The notes: generated by a model not told the origin, from the sequence alone. DNA of 53,916 bases from Ruminococcaceae bacterium UBA3753 (GCA_002372375.1 DFGJ01000031.1:1-53916), one strand, 5' to 3'; counted from the first letter of the stretch, positions 24,963 through 34,885 are shown. Translations and numbers: made by a program.

Positions 24963-27275
24963 ATGGTTATGTGTTATAAGTGTAAAAAAAGGCCGGCCAC
25001 GGTTTTTATAACTACTAATAAAGACCCTGATGGAACCCCGCCAAAAGGGCTGTGCCTTGTATGTGCTAAAGAACTCGGAATTAAACCTGTTAATGATATA
25101 ATCAAGCGTTTGGGGATAACCGAGGAAGAAATTGATGACATGCTAGACCAAATTTCCTCTTTTGGCATCGACGAGCCTTTGGACGACGAATATATTGAGG
25201 CAGAGGCGGAAGAACCTGCCGAAAAATCTGTGCCGTCTTTCCCGTCCTTTTTTAAAAATTTTTTCTCTAATTCGTTTGGTTCTAAATCCAAAACTTCTAA
25301 GGAAAAAAAGAAATCTGGGACAAGTGGTTCAACTAAACCAAAAAAAAGAAAGTATTTAGATCATTATTGTAGCAATTTAACCGAGAAAGCAAAAAATGGT
25401 AAACTGGATAGAATAATCGGGCGTGAAAAAGAGATAGATAGAATCACTCAGATACTAAGCAGAAGGACTAAGAATAATCCTTGTCTTGTAGGAGAGCCTG
25501 GTGTAGGAAAGACCGCAATTGCTGAGGGACTTGCTCTAAAAATTAGCGAAAAAAAAGTGCCTTATAGACTAAAAAACAAAGAAATATATCTTCTTGATTT
25601 GACGGCACTGGTTGCTGGAACCCAGTTTAGGGGTCAGTTTGAAAGTAGAATAAAAGGACTCATCGAAGAGGTTAAGTCTGCGGGTAATATAATTCTTTTT
25701 ATTGACGAGGTGCACAATTTAGTAGGTTCTACTGATGTTAATTCTGGTTCTATGAACACGGCTAATATTCTAAAGCCTGCCCTTTCACGCGGCGAGATTC
25801 AAGTGATCGGTGCTACCACTTTCTCTGAATACAGAAAATATATTGAGAAAGATGCTGCTCTCGAGAGAAGATTTCAAACTGTACAAATCGATGAACCGAG
25901 TGTATCTCAAACTATAGATCTTCTCCGCGGCGTTAAGGATTATTATGAAACTTTCCATAGGGTACATGTTTCAGATGTTTTAATAAAAAAGATTGTTGTA
26001 TTGGCAGAGCGCTACATTATGGATAGATTTTTCCCAGATAAAGCTATAGATCTTTTGGACGAATCATGCGCGAGAGCGTCCATTAGAAATAAGGCACTTG
26101 CAGTGTTTGATGGGCTCACCGAAAGTATTTCATCACTGACCGCCCTGCAGGAGAAATTGCAGAGTCCGGAAATAGAGAAAGTAGATTATGAAGAATTGGC
26201 CAAAGTGAAAACAAATTTAGACAGATTGACTAAAGAAAAAGATAGCATCACCTCCAAGGCTTTGGGAGCTGATGTCACGGAAGACGATGTTGCCAATGTG
26301 ATAAATCTTTGGACGGGTATTCCAGCTGACAAAATAAAAGAAAGTGAGCGTGAAAAATTAAGAAATATTGAAAATAATATAAAAAAGAAGATTGTTGGGC
26401 AAGATGAAGCGGTTAAGGTAGTCTCCGACGCTACCAAGAGAAACAGGGTAAAGATTACAGCGCAAAGACGTCCGGCTTCGTTTATTTTTGTTGGGCCAAC
26501 TGGTGTGGGCAAAACTGAGCTTGCCAAGGTGCTTTGTGAGGAGCTTTTCGATACTCGTGACGCTCTTATACGTGTAGATATGTCTGAATATATGGAAAAG
26601 CATTCCGTGTCTAAGATGACTGGTGCTCCTCCAGGCTACGTAGGTTATGATGAAAATGAAGGTTTGACTGAAAAAGTCAGAAGGAAGCCGTATTCTGTTA
26701 TTTTGTTTGATGAAATAGAAAAAGCTCACCCAGACATCATGAACATTTTGTTGCAAATTCTGGACGACGGGATTTTAACCGATTCAAAAGGTAGAAAAGT
26801 TAATTTTGAAAACACAATAATAGTTATGACTTCAAATGCGGGTAGTAATGAAAATTGTGGTTCTGTTGGGTTTGGAAAGGATAAAAATACTTTAACCAAA
26901 GAAAAAGCCCAAAAAGCGTTAAAGGAGTTTTTGAGGCCAGAGTTCCTTGGTAGAATAGATGAGATTGTTGTTTTTAAAAATTTGGATGTTAAATCATTGA
27001 GGGGTATAGCGAGGATTATTCTTGACAATTATGTAAAAACTTTGAAAGAGCAGGAAGTTGATCTTGAGTACGACGATGATATAGTTGATTTGCTTGCCGA
27101 GAAATCCAAGGATAGTAAAATAGGTGCTCGTAAACTGCGTAACTTAATACGTAAAGAAGTGGAAGACAATCTAACGAATAAACTTATAGAAAGTGACATA
27201 GAAACTATAAAGAGAGTAAGTCTTAGCGTTGAGCATAAAAATGATAAGAAAAAGATTTTAGTGGTTGCGGTTTAA
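24963..27275 (+). CDS. Clp-family AAA+ unfoldase with N-terminal zinc finger (ClpE/ClpC-like)
   Basis: A 770-residue Hsp100 ATPase that unfolds substrates for ClpP. The N-terminal zinc finger uses Cys4, Cys7, Cys31 and Cys34, followed by an acidic and Ser/Lys-rich linker to about residue 125. AAA-1 has Walker A GEPGVGKTA and Walker B ILFIDEVHNLVG. A short middle region follows, then AAA-2 with GPTGVGKTELAK, VILFDEIEKAHPD and sensor MTSNAGSNE, and a C-terminal D2-small domain with GARKLRN. The zinc finger fits ClpE rather than the double-repeat N-domain of ClpC, but the middle domain is short, so I give no symbol. Start ATG 24963 has AAGGGG 10 bases upstream. The 36-base in-frame extension lacks a site. 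A terminator follows. Confidence 0.9.
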   Translation: MVMCYKCKKRPATVFITTNKDPDGTPPKGLCLVCAKELGIKPVNDIIKRLGITEEEIDDMLDQISSFGIDEPLDDEYIEAEAEEPAEKSVPSFPSFFKNFFSNSFGSKSKTSKEKKKSGTSGSTKPKKRKYLDHYCSNLTEKAKNGKLDRIIGREKEIDRITQILSRRTKNNPCLVGEPGVGKTAIAEGLALKISEKKVPYRLKNKEIYLLDLTALVAGTQFRGQFESRIKGLIEEVKSAGNIILFIDEVHNLVGSTDVNSGSMNTANILKPALSRGEIQVIGATTFSEYRKYIEKDAALERRFQTVQIDEPSVSQTIDLLRGVKDYYETFHRVHVSDVLIKKIVVLAERYIMDRFFPDKAIDLLDESCARASIRNKALAVFDGLTESISSLTALQEKLQSPEIEKVDYEELAKVKTNLDRLTKEKDSITSKALGADVTEDDVANVINLWTGIPADKIKESEREKLRNIENNIKKKIVGQDEAVKVVSDATKRNRVKITAQRRPASFIFVGPTGVGKTELAKVLCEELFDTRDALIRVDMSEYMEKHSVSKMTGAPPGYVGYDENEGLTEKVRRKPYSVILFDEIEKAHPDIMNILLQILDDGILTDSKGRKVNFENTIIVMTSNAGSNENCGSVGFGKDKNTLTKEKAQKALKEFLRPEFLGRIDEIVVFKNLDVKSLRGIARIILDNYVKTLKEQEVDLEYDDDIVDLLAEKSKDSKIGARKLRNLIRKEVEDNLTNKLIESDIETIKRVSLSVEHKNDKKKILVVAV

Positions 27276-27305
27276 TTAAGTAAAAACAAGATCACCGATT
27301 TTTTG

Positions 27306-27335
27306 CCCGCGGTTTGGTGATCCGTGGGGGTTTTT
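27306..27335 (+). terminator. Rho-independent terminator after clp
   Basis: Stem CCCGCGG/CCGTGGG (one G-U pair) with a 9-base loop, then GG and TTTTT, 30 bases after the clp stop codon. Confidence 0.75.
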
Positions 27336-27970
27336 GGCTTCCTAATTTTTAACTTTTAGGCAGTATGGTTGAAGTGTAGTCGGGTGTAAGAGACCTGGTT
27401 TTCAGTTTCACCTTGATTCTTAATTTTTGACCAAGCTTTGAGTAGTGTTTTTGTATTTTTATTTTTAATTTTCTGCTTAGCTGATTTTAGTACTCTTGTC
27501 TTGGATTTGGGTTCATCACTCAAAGGAGACAATTTTGCTGAAGTTTTAAAGAATTAGTGCGAGAAAAGTTAACTATTGAATTTGTTAATCTATAACTTAT
27601 TTTTGTTTTTGTTTTTGTTTTACAGAAGATTAGGGAAAGTTTTAGTTATATTAAAAAACAAGTTTTCTTAATTCACTTTTATAGTTATATATGCAAGACG
27701 TTATTTTAAAAAAGTGTTTTTAGTTCTTTGTCGTTCTATGATACTTTATCATGTGATGTCTTATTACTTTTTGTTTAGATTGGTTTCCAATTCGTTTATT
27801 TCAAATATTGAATTTTTTCGGAAGTCATTGCTTTTTGTAACTAACATACAGTGGGTAATATATCATTTTTCACTTTTTAGCCGATTTTGTGATAACACTC
27901 TTTAGCCCAGTGCATCCAATAGTGGACATAGCACCATGTTATTGTATCAATTTCGTTTTAAAAGCAAGGT
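27336..27970. other. Intergenic region between the convergent clp and cdaR genes
   Basis: 635 AT-rich bases without a supportable gene. The hydrophobic frame at 27714-27905 has no ribosome-binding site and a T-driven composition. Nothing resembling glmM, the usual partner of cdaA-cdaR, is present. Confidence 0.5.
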
Positions 27971-29224
27971 TTAATCTATCTGTACGGTAACATTATATCG
28001 GCCAAATGCCCAGCAAGAGGTGTCCCCGTAAAATTTTACGACGGCCGGGAGTTCCGTTACACCTTTAAAATTTTCTTTGCTAGATAAATCGACCTGTGCA
28101 TATAAGTCTTCTGATTTGATATTCCTAAGTTCCCAAGCAGGCCCCACTACTTCAACATTAATAATTTTAGTGTAAGAATTAACAATTTGACTGTTAGATT
28201 TATTTATAAACTCTATATTATTGACTTTTACACTTTTAGATTGCATGCCATCTGTGTTAAACTTCAGAAGTACGGAGTAGATGTTACTTAAATTACGTAC
28301 TCCACTTGGTAACTTCAAAGGCAAGTTGAATTCTTTGTTGTGAAGACTTATTTCAGCAAAATCTAGAGTTTCTAGAGGAATAGATGTTATGGAGTTTATT
28401 ACGTCATCACTAGCGGCTATTTCTATTTTGTTCTGATCTAAGGCTAATCTTTTCCCTTTTAAATTTAGATTTTTCGGTTTATTCAAAAATACAGCTTCCA
28501 AGTTCACCGTTTTCTTCGAAAGTACAGTAACTGTGGCATCTAATTTGTTTACGCTAAACGATAAATTTGTAGACGATATTTTCCTGTTATTTTCATCGTA
28601 TAAAGTGAGAGATAAGTCGTTTAAATTAGTGGTTTGCACCAATTTTTCTTTTATGTCTTTTTCTACCACTACCCTATTTATACTTGAAACAACAGATTCA
28701 GGACCTGAAATTATTACATTTGGTTCTGACAAATCAGCAACACTTACAAAATGATTTGCATCAGTAGAACAACTTATATTGGGTGTAATATCAAAATTTT
28801 TGCTTTGAAATCTATCCACAAAGACATTTATAAACCTCGGCGAGACCTGATTTGTTATTTCATAGTCCATAGGTTGACCAGATTTTCTTGCCAACAATTC
28901 AAGAGTGTAGTTTCCTGTTGTATTTATTATGCCGGCGGACTGCTGAGCAAAAACCGAGATGTTGTTTTTTGTCAACTGTCCTAAAACTATACGGTTGCCA
29001 GTAACGGTAATTTCAGCGGATATTTCATCTAACCCAAAAACTTTTAAACCAGCTTCTTTAGCGCTATCAGAAAGATTAACGGTTATAGGAATATTTGTAA
29101 TCGTTTTCGTAATGCTTTCTGACCCACTTGTGGAAAGTTTTACCCAAATACAAAACGAGACGATTAACGAGAAAATATATGCTATCTTATTGCTGATGAT
29201 AATTTTATGTATTCTATCTTTCAT
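27971..29224 (-). CDS. cdaR: CdaR regulator of diadenylate cyclase (YbbR domains)
   Basis: A 417-residue membrane-anchored protein. A short basic N-terminus is followed by one membrane span (IAYIFSLIVSFCIWVKL, about residues 13-29) and an extracytoplasmic region made of successive YbbR domains; PNVIISGPESVVSSINRVVV and the later LDFAEISL block are recognisable repeats. CdaR binds and modulates CdaA, which makes c-di-AMP. The start ATG lies inside the last codons of cdaA (11-base overlap), so the genes are translationally coupled. The third gene of the standard operon, glmM, is missing downstream. Confidence in the family is high; the number of YbbR domains (three or four) is less certain. Confidence 0.9.
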   Translation of the reverse strand: MKDRIHKIIISNKIAYIFSLIVSFCIWVKLSTSGSESITKTITNIPITVNLSDSAKEAGLKVFGLDEISAEITVTGNRIVLGQLTKNNISVFAQQSAGIINTTGNYTLELLARKSGQPMDYEITNQVSPRFINVFVDRFQSKNFDITPNISCSTDANHFVSVADLSEPNVIISGPESVVSSINRVVVEKDIKEKLVQTTNLNDLSLTLYDENNRKISSTNLSFSVNKLDATVTVLSKKTVNLEAVFLNKPKNLNLKGKRLALDQNKIEIAASDDVINSITSIPLETLDFAEISLHNKEFNLPLKLPSGVRNLSNIYSVLLKFNTDGMQSKSVKVNNIEFINKSNSQIVNSYTKIINVEVVGPAWELRNIKSEDLYAQVDLSSKENFKGVTELPAVVKFYGDTSCWAFGRYNVTVQID

Positions 29225-30089
29225 TTTTATGTGAATCCATAATTTTTTTTAGAAATTGTGGATAGAATTTCCTTTCTCTTATTTTTGGAATAAGTTCATC
29301 ATCTAATTTGTTTTTTAAGTGTTCCTTGGTATAACCTCTAGTCAAGATTCCGCCGAGTGCAACAGATATAACACCTGTTTCCTCCGAAACCACTACCACC
29401 ACTGCATCCGAAATTTCACTAATACCCAGGGCAGCCCTGTGCCGCGTACCAACATGTTCTGATATCTTTTTATTTTTAGTCAGAGGTAAAATGCATCCGG
29501 CGGCGTATATTTTATTATCTTTAATAACTACAGCACCGTCGTGTAAAGGGGATTTATCAAAAAATATATTCTCAATTATAGGCACAGATGGTTCCGCTTT
29601 TATGATGGTACCTGTATCTATTATATCGCCAAGCTTAGTTTTCCTTTCAAGTATTATTAGAGCACCAGTACCTTTACTGGAAAGACTAACAGCAGAATCA
29701 ACAATTTCTTTTATGCAAGTACGTGTCTTTTGTAGACTCAAAGAGTCCAAACCATAAATTTTTCCACCAAATTTTGTGCCAAATTTACTTCTACCTATCT
29801 GCTCTAAAATACTTCTCAATTCCGGTTGAAAGACTATAACAATAGTGATTACCGCAAATTCAAAAAATTTATTTAAAATATTACTTAAAACAACAAATTT
29901 TAGCCAAGATGATAAAAGCGAAACAGCAATCAATATCACTATTCCTTTAACCAACTGTCCGGCTCTAGTTTTTTTTATAAGATTTATAAAGCTATATATT
30001 ATGATTGAAGTTATGGCGATGTCTAAAAAATCCAAAAAGCGGAAGGTTTTCATCAGGTTAACAAATGAATCAAAATTGATATCAAACAT
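29214..30089 (-). CDS. cdaA: Diadenylate cyclase CdaA
   Basis: A 291-residue membrane enzyme that condenses two ATP into c-di-AMP, a second messenger controlling potassium and osmotic balance and cell-wall homeostasis. It has three N-terminal membrane spans (about residues 20-95) and a cytosolic DAC domain with DGA at 184-186 (PLHDGAVVIK) and RHR at 216-218 (GTRHRAALG), the two signature catalytic motifs. Length is normal. GGAGG lies 13 bases before ATG 30089, a slightly long spacing. The first gene of a coupled cdaA-cdaR unit on the minus strand. Its upstream side is a noncoding region holding a tandem duplication. Confidence 0.96.
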   Translation of the reverse strand: MFDINFDSFVNLMKTFRFLDFLDIAITSIIIYSFINLIKKTRAGQLVKGIVILIAVSLLSSWLKFVVLSNILNKFFEFAVITIVIVFQPELRSILEQIGRSKFGTKFGGKIYGLDSLSLQKTRTCIKEIVDSAVSLSSKGTGALIILERKTKLGDIIDTGTIIKAEPSVPIIENIFFDKSPLHDGAVVIKDNKIYAAGCILPLTKNKKISEHVGTRHRAALGISEISDAVVVVVSEETGVISVALGGILTRGYTKEHLKNKLDDELIPKIRERKFYPQFLKKIMDSHKNER

Positions 30090-30130
30090 TACTAAAGATG
30101 TTCCTCCACTTAGTTGTATCAGACATATTA

Positions 30131-30353
30131 CATTTTACTAGGAAACAAGTGTATTTTCAAGGAATTTGGAGTTTTGGTATTACCGTATTTGTCTAGAGTA
30201 TTTGGGTGTGCACTTAAAATATTCTCAAACTCTTTGAGTACTCTAAAAAATGTACTTTTCAATCTATTTATTTCAACCTTACCAAAGATTATAGGTAACA
30301 ATGCTAACAAATAGATAAATGAGTTTTAACGAATAATGTTTACATTTTTTATT
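30131..30353. repeat. Diverged tandem duplication upstream of cdaA, copy 1
   Basis: Paired with copy 2 at a 223-base offset, nearly without gaps, at roughly 70% identity by eye. Best-kept blocks are TGTATTTTCAA, ATATTCTCAAA and TACTCTAAAAAA. On the minus strand both copies read a similar peptide (FGKVEINRLKSTFFRVLKEF here), so the source may have been coding. Confidence 0.65.
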
Positions 30354-30570
30354 CTCATTGCTAAGAAACATTTGTATTTTCAAGTGGCTAGGAGCTTGGG
30401 CGCCACCGCATTTACATAGGGAATTCAGTTTTGCGCTAGGAATATTCTCAAATTTTTGAATACTCTAAAAAAATTATTTTTCATTCTTTTTATTTCACCC
30501 TTCCCAAAGATATTAAGCAACAATGTCAGTAAACAAATAAACGGGTTTTAATGTAATAAATGTGAGAATA
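30354..30570. repeat. Diverged tandem duplication upstream of cdaA, copy 2
   Basis: The minus-strand peptide is FGKGEIKRMKNNFFRVFKNL, clearly related to copy 1, but the frame is broken by a stop further on. Neither copy has a start codon with a ribosome-binding site. Confidence 0.6.
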
Positions 30571-31381
30571 AAAAGCTGTAAAACGTAGTGTTTTTTGGCA
30601 TAGTTTATTGAGACTGCTCTATTGGTAGAGTAATCACAAAGGAAAGCTCATATTGATGATACGGTAGGTGTAGAACCAGAAACTGGGAATGAGGACTTTG
30701 ACCTTAACCTTGACTTTTAAATTTATGTGCTCTTTTGGTTTTTTCGTTTTTTAACAAGACAGCTGGCTCTTATTGGCGACTTTATTGGGGAATTAGCACC
30801 AGAGTTTGTTCTTTGCGTTTTGATTCTTGTGCTGTATTAAGTGTCGTATTCCTTGATTTTGGTTGTTTTCTGCTAAATGATGTTTTTAACTTATTCCTGC
30901 TCCTTTTTTGTAAGTACATACAGTGTTTCTGTACACATGGGTCGTGTTATTCCGGGTTTTGTAAAAAGTTTATTCTTAGGAAGGAAGCTGGGCATTTTTA
31001 CAAACGTTATAAATTAAGCTGATTCTGGTTTGCGCTAGATTTTTCATCGTTTTTGTATAATTAATTTTAGGCTAACACAATTTTAGATTTAAGCAAAATT
31101 TGGAAATGTGTATCTGCCCTATTGTTGGTTTCTTATTGACGTGCTGACCTTGGTTGTATTGTAATAAGGCGGGAGTTTTTTAGCGGTTGCTTTCACACTC
31201 CTATAAATTAATTCGTCCAATTTTTAAATTGTCACAACTTACTGGTCAGAGTGCTTCAATTACCATGACACGCCTTCAAAGGAGTTTTTAGAAAACTAAT
31301 AAAATTTAATTTTTATGGTAAAATGAGACGTTAGCGTATGTTCGATCTATGTCAATTTGATTCGGGAGGAGTTATAACCAC
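30571..31381. other. Intergenic region with a possible gene-tail remnant
   Basis: At 30634-30720, plus strand, a stop-free frame ends HIDDTVGVEPETGNEDFDL and then NLDF and a stop, an acidic tail typical of real proteins, but without a start. The 95-residue frame at 30735-31022 has a random, Cys/Phe-rich composition and no site. A weak extended -10 (TGGTAAAAT near 31315) may serve nifU. Confidence 0.35.
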
Positions 31382-31768
31382 GTGTACAGCGATAAGGTTA
31401 AGGATCATTTTTACAATCCGCGAAATGTAGGCGAAATAGATAACGCTGATGGCATAGGCAAAGCTGGTAACCCTAAATGTGGGGATATAATGAAAATGTA
31501 CATTAAAGTCAAAGATGGTGTAATAACTGATGTCAAGTTTAAGACATTTGGATGTGGTGCTGCCGTTGCGACGAGTTCTATGACCACGGAACTTATCAAA
31601 GGCAAGACATTAAAAGAGGCCTTAGCGCTTAATAATAATGATGTAGTACAAAAACTAGGTGGGCTTCCTCCACAAAAAATACACTGTTCTGTTTTAGCTA
31701 AGGAAACCATTGAATCTGCTATCAAAGATTACTGCTTGAAGAACAATTTGGCGTTCCCTCCTGCTTAA
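31382..31768 (+). CDS. Fe-S cluster assembly scaffold (NifU/IscU-like)
   Basis: A 128-residue scaffold on which [2Fe-2S] and [4Fe-4S] clusters are built. The three ligand cysteines are present: Cys33 in GNPKCGD (with Asp35), Cys58 in FGCGAAVA and Cys102 in KIHCSVLA. The N-terminus YSDKVKDHFYNPRNVGE is typical of the clostridial NifU/IscU N-domain type that pairs with a NifS-like cysteine desulfurase. Start GTG 31382 is preceded by GGGAGGAG. In Clostridia the order is normally nifS-nifU-mnmA or iscR-nifS-nifU. Neither partner is next to this gene, so the desulfurase must lie elsewhere. Confidence 0.93.
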   Translation: MYSDKVKDHFYNPRNVGEIDNADGIGKAGNPKCGDIMKMYIKVKDGVITDVKFKTFGCGAAVATSSMTTELIKGKTLKEALALNNNDVVQKLGGLPPQKIHCSVLAKETIESAIKDYCLKNNLAFPPA

Positions 31769-32641
31769 TTTTAACATTATGTGCTCGACCGAAGTAGTTT
31801 TGTAAGTAACTTCAACTGTGAATGATCACACGTGGCTTTAAAGTTGTTCCAGGCCTTAAGTTTCACTTAGAGCCAGCTGGGGGGGGGTTGTCACTTATAG
31901 GGGATGTTTGCGCAGCAATTTGTCCGGTATGTAGTTTTGATCGGTTTTAGTAAACTAGTATTTTTTTGAGTAAATAGGTTTTGCTTTTACAGTACAACAC
32001 TTTTTTCTTGCGTTTGTGTATTGAAGAGTATTTTATTTCTATCTTTTTTGTGTAAAAAAACAAAGCCATATTTTTTCATTCACTGGTATGTTAATTTTGA
32101 GATGTAGGTATTTGCAAATAAGTTCGGACTGCAAACTTATAAAACGATGCGCAAGGACTTTGTTGCTAGATTTTATGTTACTAAGTTAATGTTCTCTCCA
32201 CGTAAGGTTAAGAACGTCAATGGGAGCAAAAAAAATTATTGTTTAAGTTATTTAGAATTATCAATGGTAAGTACCGAAAGTTTCGTAGTTGTGCAGTAAA
32301 TCATAAATTTTGATTTTGTAAATAGAGGCTTTAGATTACCCAATCAAGGAGAGAATGTTCAAACTATCAGTAATTGTTGGTAAACTAAAGATGGAATAGG
32401 TAGTTATAATTGTTAGCGAATTGTAAATTTCGTCGAAGTAAAAATTTGGTTTGATTAACTAAGCAGTTCATATAAAAATGACTACGCAAGTTATGATGTG
32501 AAAGGAGTAAACTAAAAAAAGGGTTAGAATGGTGGCTTTCGAGGAGTTATGCACCTAGGTTTGGTTTAACTTATTAGTTTATTTAAGGAAAATTGTGCAA
32601 GTCAGAGTCTTAAAATATTAAATTAATTTTAGGTAAGTTTG
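31769..32641. other. Intergenic region between nifU and tgt
   Basis: No gene. It contains a run of nine G at about 31879-31887, notable in AT-rich DNA. A 12-base match, AAAGTTTCGTAG near 32278, to the noncoding half of the ymdB duplication may be chance. Confidence 0.4.
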
Positions 32642-33781
32642 ATGAGTTTGATGTTTAAAGTATTGAAAACATTTGGCATGGCAAGAAGAGGAATTTTAGA
32701 AACAGTTCATGGAAAAGTAGAAACTCCTGGTTTTATGAATGTTGCTACTTGTGCAGCAATAAAGGGCGGTCTTTCTTCCTTAGATCTAAGAAACATAAAT
32801 TGTCAAGTAATGCTGTGTAATACATACCATTTGCATTTAAGACCTGGTGATGAAATCATAAAAAAACTAGGGGGACTTCACAAGTTTACAAGATGGACAG
32901 GTCCTATACTGACAGACAGCGGGGGCTTTCAGGTCTTTTCTTTAGCCAAATTACGGAAAATTTCTGAAGAAGGTGTGGAATTTTATTCTCACGTAGATGG
33001 CAAAAAAATATTTTTAACGCCGGAAAAAAGTATACAGATACAATCTAATTTAGCTTCAACAGTGGCTATGGCTTTCGATGAGTGTGTTAAGAATCCTTCT
33101 CCAAAAAGTTATGCCGAAAAGTCTGCTAAAAGAACGGTAAGATGGCTTAAAAGGTGCAAGTTAGAGATTGAGAGGTTGAATAAAGATGACAGCACAATAA
33201 ACAAAAAACAGCTCCTTTTTGGGATAAATCAGGGAAGTACATTTTGTGATTTAAGAATAGAAAATATGAAAAAAATAGCTCAGTTATGCCTCGACGGTTA
33301 CGCAATAGGGGGACTTGCTGTTGGTGAAAGAGCGGAGGTAATGTACTATGTTATAGAGAATGTGGAACCTTATATACCAAAGGATAAAATTCGTTACCTT
33401 ATGGGTGTTGGGACGCCTGTTAATATTTTAGAATCAATTTTGCGAGGTATTGATCTTTTTGACTGTGTCATGCCAAGCCGAAATGCTAGACATGCTAAAC
33501 TTTTTACAAATGGTGGGACACTGAACATTTTAAATGCAAAGAATTCTATTTTAGATGAATCCATAGATGAAAGTTGCAATTGCCACACGTGCAAAAATTT
33601 TTCTAAAGCTTATCTGCATCATCTTTTTAAGTGTAAAGAAGTGTTAGCCCTTCGTTTGGCAGTGATACACAACCTTTACTTTTACAATAACTTTTTTAAA
33701 GAAATTAGAGCTTCATTAGATAACAACAGATTTTTAGAATTTTATAGGCAAAAAAAGAATATACTTTGCCAAAAAGTTTAG
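32642..33781 (+). CDS. tgt: tRNA-guanine transglycosylase
   Basis: A 379-residue enzyme that exchanges guanine 34 of GUN anticodons for the queuosine precursor preQ1. Seen: TDSGGFQVFSLAK with the general-base Asp, GGLAVGE, and FDCVMPSRNARH carrying the nucleophilic Asp. The C-terminal zinc site is CNCHTC followed by a His in AYLHHLFK. The family length is normal. ATG 32642 is the start, with AGG 8 bases upstream; the frame opens one TTG codon earlier. QueA and the SecDF-YajC genes that commonly flank tgt are absent here, so the queuosine pathway is only partly visible. Confidence 0.96.
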   Translation: MSLMFKVLKTFGMARRGILETVHGKVETPGFMNVATCAAIKGGLSSLDLRNINCQVMLCNTYHLHLRPGDEIIKKLGGLHKFTRWTGPILTDSGGFQVFSLAKLRKISEEGVEFYSHVDGKKIFLTPEKSIQIQSNLASTVAMAFDECVKNPSPKSYAEKSAKRTVRWLKRCKLEIERLNKDDSTINKKQLLFGINQGSTFCDLRIENMKKIAQLCLDGYAIGGLAVGERAEVMYYVIENVEPYIPKDKIRYLMGVGTPVNILESILRGIDLFDCVMPSRNARHAKLFTNGGTLNILNAKNSILDESIDESCNCHTCKNFSKAYLHHLFKCKEVLALRLAVIHNLYFYNNFFKEIRASLDNNRFLEFYRQKKNILCQKV

Positions 33782-33806
33782 TGCCCACAAATTGTTTTTT
33801 TATGAT

Positions 33807-33861
33807 ACTATGTTGCTTTTATTTTTTTACAATTTTTACATTAATGACGAAGCAACATAGT
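33807..33861. terminator. Perfect 12-bp inverted repeat between convergent genes
   Basis: ACTATGTTGCTT (33807-33818) and AAGCAACATAGT (33850-33861) are perfectly complementary, with a 31-base loop that holds T7 and further T/A runs. It lies 26 bases after tgt and 9 bases after the 3' end of the minus-strand gene at 33870. A bidirectional terminator or mRNA 3'-end stabiliser is likely, although the loop is long. Confidence 0.5.
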
Positions 33862-33869
33862 TAGATGAA

Positions 33870-34676
33870 CTATTTAATCGTATTAGTCTCATTTATAATA
33901 TTTTCGAAGCCAAAATTTATGAGTGATTTAATATCATCATTGCCAAAATTATAATAGTACGCCAACGATTGCTTCAAATTATCAGATTTAGTTTTAAATA
34001 CTTCAAAAGCTCTTTTTTCTTCTTTTATGGCAAGATTAGTGGGATTGACCTGTTCTTTAAGTTCTAGATGAGTCTTACTTACCTTTAATGAAAGCTTATA
34101 CCATTTTTTTAAATTTTCACCAAATTCAAGAAGCTCTTCTACGACTTTTTTATTATTTTTACTTTTATTATAATTTAAAGCTATATCAAAAGCATGAGGT
34201 GAAAGTTTTTCAAGCTCTTTGCATTCATTCAGCTTTTTAAAAGCTTTATTTATAAATACGTCGAAAAATTCATATAAATACTCTGCCTTTTTTTCCTCTT
34301 TTCTAATGTAGTTATTACCTAATTTTCTAATTTTTGTAAAAAAAATTTCTTCTCCAATAAGTTCTTTTTGCTCATCAACCAGTTTTTTTAATTTTTCATT
34401 AAGTTTACCTCTTTTTTCAACTTTTAATAGATGATCTGTCCCCTGTCCATTACTAATATCTAATGTTAGGAACTTCTTAAGAGCCGTTTTATATTCCTTT
34501 TTCGAATTTGTCCACCATTGCTTAATGGGTTCCATAAACGAAACTATACTCTGATTACAAGTTTTAATTTTATCGACTATTTCTTCCTGACTATCCGCAC
34601 GTACTCCGACGCCTGCTACAGTGTTTGATATCATTAAAGTCGGGACTAAACCTGAAAAAAACCTAAAAAAACGCAT
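33870..34676 (-). CDS. Exported all-helical protein, family unknown
   Basis: A 268-residue protein. The N-terminus is MRFFRFFSGLVPTLMISNTV with a plausible signal-peptidase site near residues 20-26 and no lipobox Cys. The rest is very rich in Lys and Glu with long amphipathic helices and coiled-coil character, and has no second membrane span. No family recognised. A strong AGGGGGT lies 8-9 bases before the ATG. It is a single gene, convergent with tgt and divergent from dapL. In build it resembles the exported proteins at 10110 and 40957; together they look like a secreted set rather than enzymes. Confidence 0.75.
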   Translation of the reverse strand: MRFFRFFSGLVPTLMISNTVAGVGVRADSQEEIVDKIKTCNQSIVSFMEPIKQWWTNSKKEYKTALKKFLTLDISNGQGTDHLLKVEKRGKLNEKLKKLVDEQKELIGEEIFFTKIRKLGNNYIRKEEKKAEYLYEFFDVFINKAFKKLNECKELEKLSPHAFDIALNYNKSKNNKKVVEELLEFGENLKKWYKLSLKVSKTHLELKEQVNPTNLAIKEEKRAFEVFKTKSDNLKQSLAYYYNFGNDDIKSLINFGFENIINETNTIK

Positions 34677-34856
34677 AACAAAAACCCCCTAATATAGTTT
34701 ATTATATAATGTATAAATCAATATTTTTATACATTAATATAATTAAAGCATTTTTTTATGGAGAAATCAACCTTGTTTTATATATAAATAGTATTTTTAT
34801 AAAAGTTTGTAGTAATGAATAATAATTAATTAAATAGTAGTTTTAGTGTGTTCATG

Positions 34857-34885
34857 TTGTAAAAAATTAGTTTTCTTTATAAAAT
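34857..34885 (+). promoter_or_regulatory. Sigma-A-type promoter of dapL
   Basis: TTGTAA (34857-34862), a 17-base spacer and TAAAAT (34880-34885), 44 bases before the start codon. Confidence 0.55.

Noticed and set aside
27714..27905. A hydrophobic 63-codon frame between clp and cdaR
   Set aside because: Hydrophobicity follows from T-rich sequence; no start signal or conserved feature.
30735..31022. A 95-codon frame rich in Cys, Phe and Leu
   Set aside because: No ribosome-binding site, no family and a composition expected from T-rich noncoding DNA.
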